A stretch of 5,063 nt of DNA, taken from Spirochaetales bacterium. Lineage in GTDB: Bacteria; Spirochaetota; Spirochaetia; DSM-27196; SLAA01. The translations under genes were made by a program, and so were the position numbers. The notes below the pieces were generated by a model. That model made no database searches. It worked only from the letters and a program-made list of their open reading frames with translations, and was not told the origin of the DNA. The stretch lies in contig SLBH01000286.1 of assembly GCA_007126415.1 (NCBI GenBank), positions 1-5,063 on the forward strand, read 5' to 3'. Shown one piece after another: positions 1 to 5,063 of this stretch; within the stretch, counting starts at the first letter, position 1, and each line of letters starts with the position of its first letter.

Positions 1-1017
1 CGGTACTTCAGCGCCCCGGACTGGATGGCGGTTGCCGGGATTCCGATGCAGACTACGCATCAAGAGGTTGCCTCGCGTGAGGAGTACCTCGCGTATCTGC
101 GTACCGTCGTTGAGACGCTCGAACTTCCGGTGGATCTCTACCGAGAAGTCGTCTCGGTCCGGAAGACGGAGGTGGGCTTCACGGTGGAGAGCCGCAACAG
201 CGTGCACGGCGGCGGGTACCGGGTAGACTCGGCGCCAATCCTGGTAGTGGCCACCGGCGATATGTCGCAGCCCAACCTGCTCGGCATTCCCGGCGAAGAG
301 CTCCCACACGTTTCGCATTACTTCACGGACCCACATCTCTACTTCGGCAAGCGCGTGCTGATCGTCGGCGGCCGGAACTCCGCCATCGAGGCTGCGGTCC
401 GCAGTTGGCGAGCCGGAGCAGAGGTGCTGCTTAGTTACCGCGGCGCCGCGTTCGAGCGCAAGAAGCTGTACTCGCGCCTCCACCTCGAGATCTCGCTCTT
501 GGTCGAGAAGCAGGCGGTGGTGTTTTATCCGCAGAGCGTGCCGACCGAGATCGGCGCGGGCCACGCCGTACTCGCGCCGGCCGAGCCGGGCGCCTCGGCT
601 GAGGATGCGCCGACGGCCGCGAGCAACGCGGAGGCTTCGGCCGAAGCCGAAGCGCCGAATATTCACACCCTCGAGCAGCCCTCACAGGTGGCCTGCGACT
701 TCGTGTTGCTCGCAACCGGGTTCCACGGCGAAAACCGCTTGCTCGCGGAGCTCGGCGTACAGTTCCAGGGCGAGCGCGCGGTGCCGGTGCACAACCCGGA
801 AACCATGGAGACCAACATTCCGGGAGTCTATGTCGCCGGAACCGGCGCCGCCGGTGACCAGCAAGCCGGATACACCACGTTCGTCGGAACCTGCCGGCAC
901 CACACGCCCGCGATCATCCGCCACGCCTTCGGCGACCGGGCCGCCGGCGCGGTCAGGACCGGTTCGGTTCGCTCGCGAAGCCAAACGCTCTCGTTCGAGG
1001 AGCTCGAGGTCGAGTGA
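1..1017 (+). CDS. YpdA-like FAD/NAD(P)-dependent disulfide reductase family protein (5' partial)
   Basis: This frame is open from the left edge and ends at TGA 1015-1017, giving 338 visible residues. It resembles YpdA, the putative bacillithiol-disulfide reductase of the thioredoxin-reductase-like flavoprotein superfamily. Seen: an early YFSAPDW...AGIP block, which in YpdA lies about 50 residues from the N terminus; a VVATGD turn (nt 244-261); SHYF followed by the NAD(P)-binding strand VLIVGGRNSAIEAA (nt 355-396); a second LLATGF turn (nt 706-723); and the FAD-binding GVYVAGTGAAGD near the C terminus (nt 823-858). The N-terminal FAD GxGxxG motif and the conserved YpdA cysteine would lie upstream of the window. 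An Ala/Glu/Pro-rich stretch (nt about 577-678) makes the protein longer than the usual ~325 residues. The segment after the last FAD motif ends in a His-rich GTCRHH block, not the usual YpdA ENGRFHG-type ending. The ATG at 25 is internal. Its physiological substrate is unknown. It may supply reducing power to the downstream catabolic genes or be unrelated; a 110-base gap separates them. Confidence 0.8.
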   Translation, partial: RYFSAPDWMAVAGIPMQTTHQEVASREEYLAYLRTVVETLELPVDLYREVVSVRKTEVGFTVESRNSVHGGGYRVDSAPILVVATGDMSQPNLLGIPGEELPHVSHYFTDPHLYFGKRVLIVGGRNSAIEAAVRSWRAGAEVLLSYRGAAFERKKLYSRLHLEISLLVEKQAVVFYPQSVPTEIGAGHAVLAPAEPGASAEDAPTAASNAEASAEAEAPNIHTLEQPSQVACDFVLLATGFHGENRLLAELGVQFQGERAVPVHNPETMETNIPGVYVAGTGAAGDQQAGYTTFVGTCRHHTPAIIRHAFGDRAAGAVRTGSVRSRSQTLSFEELEVE

Positions 1018-1056
1018 TCGGCGCTTGATTTCCAGAGAACAGCCGCAGAACGCGAA

Positions 1057-1082
1057 ATCAACGGTTGCATAGAGCCGTTAAT
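1057..1082. promoter_or_regulatory. imperfect inverted repeat, possible operator upstream of the hydrolase operon
   Basis: The arms ATCAACGG (1057-1064) and CCGTTAAT (1075-1082) pair at 7 of 8 positions across a 10-base spacer, about 45 bases before the start of the amidohydrolase gene. The centre-to-centre distance of 18 bases would put both half-sites on nearly the same DNA face, as for a dimeric regulator. It is the only sizeable intergenic gap in the window, which is where an operon operator would be expected. No T-run follows the repeat, so it does not read as a terminator. A repeat this short can arise by chance, and no specific regulator family is recognised. Confidence 0.3.
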
Positions 1083-1093
1083 CGGATGATACT
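1065..1093 (+). promoter_or_regulatory. weak sigma70-type promoter candidate
   Basis: TTGCAT (1065-1070) and GATACT (1088-1093) are separated by exactly 17 bases and lie 35-63 bases upstream of the amidohydrolase start. The match to TTGACA is only 3 of 6 and to TATAAT 4 of 6. The -35 element would fall inside the spacer of the inverted repeat at 1057-1082, which would fit repression by a bound dimer. The region is visibly more AT-rich than its surroundings. Read-through from the upstream flavoprotein gene is equally possible. Confidence 0.22.
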
Positions 1094-1115
1094 TTTGAGT
1101 ACACCGGTTACTTCT

Positions 1116-1122
1116 GGGGAGG
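1116..1122 (+). promoter_or_regulatory. ribosome binding site fixing the amidohydrolase start at 1128
   Basis: GGGGAGG lies 5 bases upstream of ATG 1128. The in-frame ATG at 1065 has no comparable purine-rich site and would add 21 residues unlike the family, whereas translation from 1128 begins MLIRNGAVALP, the typical first strand of cyclic amidohydrolases. The spacing is slightly short but acceptable. Confidence 0.75.
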
Positions 1123-1127
1123 CCGTC

Positions 1128-2483
1128 ATGCTGATCCGAAACGGGGCGGTCGCGCTGCCGGACACCCCCGCGTTCGTCAAACTCGATATCCGGGTCCACA
1201 ACGGCGTGATCGCGGCGCTCGGCCGCGACCTTCCGCCCGACGGCGAGCCCGAGATCGACGCCGAAGGGCTCGAGGTCTTCCCGGGCGCCATAGACCCACA
1301 CGTACATTTCTTTGATCCCGGCTTCCCCGACAAAGAAGACTTCTACCACGGCTCGGCGGCCGCGGCGTCCGGCGGGGTCACCACCGTGATCGATATGCCG
1401 TGCACCTCCGACCCCCAGGTCATAAACCTCGATAACCTCAAGCACAAGCGCTCGATCGTGGAGCGCAAAGCGGTCGTCGATTTTGCGTTTTTCGGCGGAG
1501 TCTCGTCGCAAGTATACGCCGACGGCTTCCCGGATTGCATGCATGAGCTCGCCGCGTACGTGCCGGCGTTCAAAACGTATGCAACCTCCGGAAGCGCGCT
1601 GTTCGAGCGTTTGAATCACTATCAGTTCTCGCGCGTGCTCGAGGTCGCGCGCGAGGTGAACCGGCCGATTCTGCTACACGCCGAGGACGCAGGCTTCGTG
1701 TTGCCCGCGGGCGAAGCGTTGCGCGAGACCGGCGACTCCCCGCGCGTGTTCTACGAGACGCGACCGGAGCTCGCCGAGACGCTTGCGGTGTTCGCGGTCT
1801 CGGAGATAGCCGAGACGCTGCAGGCACCCTTACACATCGTGCATATCGGAAGCGCGCGTGCGGCCGAGATCGTGGCCGGTCGTACCACCACAAGCGGCGA
1901 GACCTGCCCGCAGTACCTCGCGTTCGACCTCACCGATTTCGAGCGCATCGGCGCGCCGCTCAAGATTACCCCGCCGGTGAAGCAGCCCGACCAAAAGGAT
2001 CAGCTCTGGACGCGACTGGCCGCAGGAGAGATAGATTTCGTCGCGTCCGATCACGCGCCGGGCAGCTACAAAGAAAAGAACACCGGCTCAATCTGGACCG
2101 ACTACGCAGGCATCCCCGGCGGTCCAACGCTGTTCCCCTACCTCTACTCGGCCGGGCTCCGCGGCGGGCGTCTCAGCCTGCCGCGCTTTCTCGAGGCCAC
2201 GGCCGACGCGGCCGCGCGCCGCTACCGGCTCGACGACCGCAAGGGACGCATACAGGTAGGGCTCGACGCCGATCTCACGCTCGTGGACCCCAACGAGCGG
2301 TACACCGTACGCGGGGAGGACTCGTTCTCGCGCGGGAAGATCACGCCGTTTGAGGGGATGACTCTTACCGGCCGTGTGCGTACCACGCTTGTGCGAGGCA
2401 CCGTTGTGTACCGCGACGGCGAGATCGTCGCCGAGCCGGGCGCCGGGCGCTTTCTCGCGCCACATAACACCGGTCGATCGTAA
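1128..2483 (+). CDS. cyclic amidohydrolase of the allantoinase/dihydroorotase/hydantoinase family
   Basis: This 451-residue protein belongs to the metal-dependent TIM-barrel amidohydrolases that hydrolyse cyclic amides or ureides such as allantoin, hydantoins and dihydropyrimidines; it is probably cytosolic. All binuclear-site ligands are visible: His58 and His60 in DPHVH, a candidate carboxylated Lys149 in FKTY, His184 in ILLHAED, His239 in HIVHIGS and Asp308 in ASDHAP. The conserved TCPQYL and ITPPVK blocks follow, then the C-terminal beta-sandwich KGRIQVGLDADLTLVDP and the terminal GAGRFL. Length matches AllB and HyuA (about 450-460). The ASDHAP...YAGIPGG region and the order of blocks resemble AllB more than E. 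coli HyuA. The Arg and Asn that bind the dihydroorotate carboxylate are replaced by Phe62 and Cys92, so a pyrimidine-biosynthetic dihydroorotase is unlikely. The start is set by the site at 1116-1122. The gene ends 19 bases before ssnA, implying cotranscription. The family is certain; the exact substrate is not. Automated pipelines may call it dihydroorotase, allantoinase or dihydropyrimidinase. Confidence 0.9.
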   Translation: MLIRNGAVALPDTPAFVKLDIRVHNGVIAALGRDLPPDGEPEIDAEGLEVFPGAIDPHVHFFDPGFPDKEDFYHGSAAAASGGVTTVIDMPCTSDPQVINLDNLKHKRSIVERKAVVDFAFFGGVSSQVYADGFPDCMHELAAYVPAFKTYATSGSALFERLNHYQFSRVLEVAREVNRPILLHAEDAGFVLPAGEALRETGDSPRVFYETRPELAETLAVFAVSEIAETLQAPLHIVHIGSARAAEIVAGRTTTSGETCPQYLAFDLTDFERIGAPLKITPPVKQPDQKDQLWTRLAAGEIDFVASDHAPGSYKEKNTGSIWTDYAGIPGGPTLFPYLYSAGLRGGRLSLPRFLEATADAAARRYRLDDRKGRIQVGLDADLTLVDPNERYTVRGEDSFSRGKITPFEGMTLTGRVRTTLVRGTVVYRDGEIVAEPGAGRFLAPHNTGRS

Positions 2484-2488
2484 TGCTC

Positions 2489-2493
2489 GGAGG
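2489..2493 (+). promoter_or_regulatory. ribosome binding site fixing the ssnA start at 2503
   Basis: GGAGG lies 9 bases before ATG 2503, within the 19-base gap after the preceding stop codon TAA (2481-2483). It favours 2503 over the in-frame ATG at 2374, which lies inside the preceding gene and would add 43 residues unlike SsnA. From 2503 the protein begins MIRIKNARIL, which matches the SsnA N terminus in character and length. Confidence 0.8.
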
Positions 2494-2502
2494 ACCCGAA
2501 AG

Positions 2503-3867
2503 ATGATCCGCATCAAGAACGCTCGGATTCTGGAGCTTGACCCGCCCCGCTACACCGAGCCGTGCACAATCGAGATCGAAGGATCGCGAATCTCGGCGGT
2601 CCGCGTCGACGAGTCCGCCGGCGGCCCCGGTTCCGAGCGCGCGCGCGCCGCCCCTGGGGCAACCGAGCTCGACGCAGGCGGCGCGATCGTGATGCCCGGC
2701 CCGGTCTGCGGCCACCATCACGTGTATTCCGGGCTCGCGCGCGCCTTGACGGCCACGCTCGGTCCGATGCCCGACTTCGTCTCGGTGCTGAAACAGCTGT
2801 GGTGGCGCCTCGATCGCGCGCTTACGAAAGAGATCCTCGAGGCCACCGCGGCGGTCACCGCGCTCGAGGCCATCCAAAGCGGCACCACCGCGGTGATCGA
2901 TCACCACGCCTCCCCGAGCTACATCGAGGGATCGCTTTCGAGGCTCGCCGAGGCGTTTCGTGCAGTCGGGCTGCGCGGCGTGTTGTGCTACGAAACCACC
3001 GATCGCCATGGAGTAGCCGATATGCACGCCGGCGTCGCCGAAAACCTGCGCTTCGCGAATGAACTCTCCGCCGAGGCGAGCGGCGAGCGCGGCCGGGACG
3101 CCGAGCCGCTCCTCGCGGCCGCGGTGGGCGCCCATGCTCCGTTCACGCTGAGCGACGAGAGCCTCGCAGCGCTCGCAGAGGCGGTTGCGCAGACCGCGGG
3201 CGGGCTGCATATCCACGTTGCCGAAGACCGCTTCGACCCGTCGCACGGTCGGCTGGAGTACGGAAGCGAGCTCATCGAGCGCCTCTCGGATTTCGGACTG
3301 CTTACCGAGAAGGCGATCCTGGTACACGGCGTGCATCTCTCTCGAGACGATATCGACCGCATAAACGATGCCGACGCTACCCTCGCGCATAACTGTCGCA
3401 GCAACATGAACAACGCGGTCGGCTACAACCATAACCTCCCCCGCTACCGGCGCGTCATGATCGGCACCGACGGTATCGGCAGCAATATGTTCGAGGAGCT
3501 GAAGTTCGCGTTCTTCAAGCACCGCGACGCAGGTGGTCCGCTCGGTCCCGGCGATTTCGCGCGGTTCCTCGCCGCCGGAAACACCGTGCTCGAGCGCTAC
3601 TTCAACCGCCCGTTCGGTCGCATCGAGCCGGGCTATACCGCCGATCTCGTGATCAGCGATTACCGCGCTCCGACGCCCCTCGACGCCGAGAACGCCGCCG
3701 GGCACTTGATCTACGGCATGCACGCCGGCGATGTACGCACCGTGATCGTAAACGGGCGCGTCGTGATGCGGGAAAGAAGCGTCGATGCGGACCTCGAGGC
3801 GATTTACCGGCGCGCGCGCGAAGCGGCGGCGGAACTCTGGAAGCGAATAGATCGGCTGCAACCGTAG
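2503..3867 (+). CDS. ssnA: SsnA family amidohydrolase (putative aminohydrolase of the purine/'selenium metabolism' cluster)
   Basis: This 454-residue protein looks like an orthologue of E. coli SsnA (about 440 residues), an amidohydrolase-superfamily member related to guanine deaminase and the TrzN/AtzA chlorohydrolases. Visible hallmarks are IVMPGPVCGHHHVYSGL with metal-binding His71 and His73; the SsnA-typical LWWRLDRALT (residues 99-108); SGTTAVIDHHASP; ETTDRHG; LHIHVAED with His238 and Glu241; ILVHGVHLS with His275/His278; HNCRSNMNNAVGYNH; GTDGIGSNMFEE with Asp323; and FAFFKHRDAGGPL. A C-terminal beta-strand block with GYTADLVISDY completes the composite domain. The first motif reads GHHH where the E. 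coli protein has SHNH, so both metal-binding histidines are kept. A Gly/Ala/Arg-rich loop at residues 38-53 looks like a small lineage-specific expansion. The gene sits 19 bases after the cyclic amidohydrolase and 28 bases before ygeY, in line with one operon. SsnA was first described from a stationary-phase survival effect in E. coli. Its cluster is now linked to urate/purine catabolism; the reaction it catalyses here is inferred only as C-N bond hydrolysis. Confidence 0.95.
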   Translation: MIRIKNARILELDPPRYTEPCTIEIEGSRISAVRVDESAGGPGSERARAAPGATELDAGGAIVMPGPVCGHHHVYSGLARALTATLGPMPDFVSVLKQLWWRLDRALTKEILEATAAVTALEAIQSGTTAVIDHHASPSYIEGSLSRLAEAFRAVGLRGVLCYETTDRHGVADMHAGVAENLRFANELSAEASGERGRDAEPLLAAAVGAHAPFTLSDESLAALAEAVAQTAGGLHIHVAEDRFDPSHGRLEYGSELIERLSDFGLLTEKAILVHGVHLSRDDIDRINDADATLAHNCRSNMNNAVGYNHNLPRYRRVMIGTDGIGSNMFEELKFAFFKHRDAGGPLGPGDFARFLAAGNTVLERYFNRPFGRIEPGYTADLVISDYRAPTPLDAENAAGHLIYGMHAGDVRTVIVNGRVVMRERSVDADLEAIYRRAREAAAELWKRIDRLQP

Positions 3868-3878
3868 CCGACCGGATA

Positions 3879-3887
3879 AAAGGAGAG
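3879..3887 (+). promoter_or_regulatory. ribosome binding site supporting a GTG start for ygeY
   Basis: AAAGGAGAG precedes GTG 3896-3898 at normal spacing (10 bases from the end of GGAG). No ATG lies in frame between the ssnA stop and the conserved N-terminal region. A second in-frame GTG at 3887-3889 overlaps the purine-rich stretch and is too close to it to be the start. Confidence 0.7.
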
Positions 3888-3895
3888 TGAGAGTA

Positions 3896-5063
3896 GTGAT
3901 CCCGAATACGGAGATCCGGACGAAGTCCGAGCAGTATGACGATGACACCGTGCGGAACCTCGCGCGGCTTGTGCAGACGAAATCCTACAGCGGCCAGGAG
4001 CAGGCCGCCGCCGAGCTCGTGCTCGAGCTGTGTAATGAAGCCGGGCTCGAGAACGCGTGGATCGACGGACTCGGCAACGTAATCGCGCGCGTCGGGAACG
4101 GCCCGCGCGTACTTGCGATCGACGGGCATATCGACACCGTGGAGGTCGGAGACCCCGCTCAATGGCAACGCGACCCGTTCTGCGGCACGGTTGAGGGCGA
4201 ATACCTGCACGGCCGCGGGGCGTCGGACCAAAAAGGCGGCGTCGCCTCGATGATTACCGCCGCTCGGATCCTTACCGAACTCGGATACGACCAAGAGTTC
4301 TCGGTCTATTTCACCTTCACGATCATGGAGGAAGACTGTGACGGAATGTGCTGGCGCTACCTCATCGAAGAGGAACGACTTGTGCCGGAGTTCGCAGTCT
4401 CCACCGAACCCACCAGTCTCGGCCTCTATCGCGGACAACGCGGGCGCATGGAGATCGAACTCGCGTTCGCCGGCATCTCGGCTCACGGCAGCGCACCCGA
4501 GCGCGGTGAGAACGCGGGCTACAAAGCTGCGCGCGCGGCGCTCGCGATCGGTGAGCTCAACGAGCGCTTACCGCCGGACGCCGACGGGTTTCTCGGGAAG
4601 GGCACGCTCGTTGTGTCGCAGATCCACGCGCGCGGGCCTTCGCAGTGCGCGGTCCCGGACCAAGCGCGGCTGTACCTCGACCGGCGCCTCACCTGGGGAG
4701 AAACGATGGACAGCGCGATCGCCGAGTTGCGCGAGCTGTGCGGTTCGGACCTAAAAGAGGTTACGGTGCCGCAGTATAACAAACCGAGTTGGAAGGGTAC
4801 CGTCTTCACCCAGGAGCTGTACTTCCCGACCTGGAAGACACCGGAGAATCACGCGCTGGTGCAAGCCGGTGTACAGGCCTTCGAGGCGCTCTTCAAGAAG
4901 CCGCCGCGCGTCGACAAATGGACCTTCTCCACCAACGGCGTAGCGATCGCGGGCTATCACGAGGTGCCGTGTATCGGGCTCGGACCGGGCGACGAGGACC
5001 AGGCGCACGCGCCGAACGAGTGCATTCGGATCTCGGACCTCGCACCGGCGGCGGCGTTCTACG
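3896..5063 (+). CDS. ygeY: YgeY family M20 metallohydrolase (3' partial)
   Basis: The frame is open from GTG 3896 to the right edge, giving 389 complete codons. E. coli YgeY is about 400 residues, so only a short C-terminal tail should be missing. It belongs to the M20/DapE/ArgE/carboxypeptidase G2 family of dinuclear zinc amidohydrolases, which remove acyl or carbamoyl groups from amino acids. Visible: zinc ligand His78 and catalytic Asp80 in DGHIDTV; bridging Asp111 in GRGASDQKGG; general base Glu145 and ligand Glu146 in MEEDCDG; Glu171 in STEPTS; the dimerisation-lid motif SAHGSAPERGENA (about 195-207); and the last ligand His371 in GPGDEDQAHAPNE. The RGQRGRMEIEL and KWTFSTNGVAIAG blocks are characteristic of the YgeY subgroup. 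The start is GTG, chosen from the site at 3879-3887. The gene follows ssnA by 28 bases. In known clusters it stands beside ygeW (carbamoyltransferase-like) and ygeX (diaminopropionate ammonia-lyase), suggesting it releases a diaminopropionate-type product; that role is inference. Reference databases often label it 'selenium metabolism hydrolase'. Confidence 0.95.
   Translation, partial: MIPNTEIRTKSEQYDDDTVRNLARLVQTKSYSGQEQAAAELVLELCNEAGLENAWIDGLGNVIARVGNGPRVLAIDGHIDTVEVGDPAQWQRDPFCGTVEGEYLHGRGASDQKGGVASMITAARILTELGYDQEFSVYFTFTIMEEDCDGMCWRYLIEEERLVPEFAVSTEPTSLGLYRGQRGRMEIELAFAGISAHGSAPERGENAGYKAARAALAIGELNERLPPDADGFLGKGTLVVSQIHARGPSQCAVPDQARLYLDRRLTWGETMDSAIAELRELCGSDLKEVTVPQYNKPSWKGTVFTQELYFPTWKTPENHALVQAGVQAFEALFKKPPRVDKWTFSTNGVAIAGYHEVPCIGLGPGDEDQAHAPNECIRISDLAPAAAFY

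Noticed and set aside
1057..1082. Rho-independent terminator for the flavoprotein gene
   Set aside because: The stem is only 8 pairs with one mismatch and a 10-base loop, and no T-tract follows directly. It fits an operator better than a terminator.
828..1619. Minus-strand open frame of about 263 codons spanning the intergenic gap
   Set aside because: It runs opposite both the flavoprotein and the amidohydrolase, has no family motif, and is explained by codon bias on the + strand.
1128..2483. Pyrimidine-biosynthetic dihydroorotase (PyrC)
   Set aside because: The HxHxR Arg and MPN Asn that bind the substrate carboxylate are replaced by Phe and Cys, and the neighbours are catabolic hydrolases, not pyr genes.
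2365..3948. Long minus-strand open frame (about 527 codons) opposite ssnA
   Set aside because: It lies antisense to a clearly recognisable SsnA, and its translation is Arg/Glu/Val-rich with no recognisable domain. Long antisense open frames are common opposite high-GC genes.
3653..4486. Minus-strand open frame of about 277 codons over the ssnA-ygeY junction
   Set aside because: It is antisense to two well-supported genes, with a low-complexity Arg-rich C-terminal end and no recognisable domain.
4338..4754. Plus-strand open frame of 138 codons with an ATG inside ygeY
   Set aside because: It is out of frame with YgeY, whose M20 motifs run unbroken through the region; the translation is Ser/Arg-rich and domain-free.
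1..5063. Mobile element, CRISPR array, defence system or prophage segment
   Set aside because: No transposase, integrase, direct-repeat array, tRNA or phage-like gene is visible, and composition is even across the window.

Overview
The window is a high-GC bacterial segment (roughly 60-65% G+C by eye) with four genes on the + strand, the first cut by the left edge and the last by the right edge. Coding density is high and no RNA genes, mobile elements or CRISPR repeats are visible. The gene content suggests an anaerobic or facultatively anaerobic bacterium that ferments purines or related cyclic ureides. The phylum cannot be fixed from this stretch. YpdA-like reductases are common in Bacillota, Bacteroidota, Deinococcota and some high-GC anaerobes, so the neighbouring genes would be needed to decide.

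Layout: (1) 1-1017, the C-terminal ~338 residues of a YpdA/thioredoxin-reductase-like flavoprotein with an Ala/Glu-rich insertion; (2) 1018-1127, the only real intergenic gap, with an imperfect inverted repeat, a weak promoter candidate and a strong Shine-Dalgarno; (3) 1128-2483, a cyclic amidohydrolase of the allantoinase/dihydroorotase/hydantoinase group; (4) 2503-3867, SsnA, an amidohydrolase; (5) 3896 to the right edge, YgeY, an M20 zinc peptidase/deacylase that starts with GTG. The last three genes are separated by only 19 and 28 bases, each gap holding a ribosome binding site, so they look like one operon.

Together the three hydrolases make a catabolic module. Orthologues of ssnA and ygeY, with a hydantoinase (hyuA), ygeW, ygeX, ygfK and xdh genes, form the E. 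coli cluster once labelled 'selenium metabolism' and since linked to anaerobic urate/purine breakdown in gut bacteria. The likely logic (inference) is ring opening by the cyclic amidohydrolase, further C-N hydrolysis by SsnA and removal of an N-carbamoyl or N-acyl group by YgeY, feeding a diaminopropionate-type intermediate to YgeW/YgeX, which would lie outside the window. The main departure from the E. coli arrangement is that the ring-opening gene looks closer to allantoinase (AllB) than to HyuA, while lacking the substrate-binding residues of dihydroorotase. A YpdA-like flavoprotein sits directly upstream.
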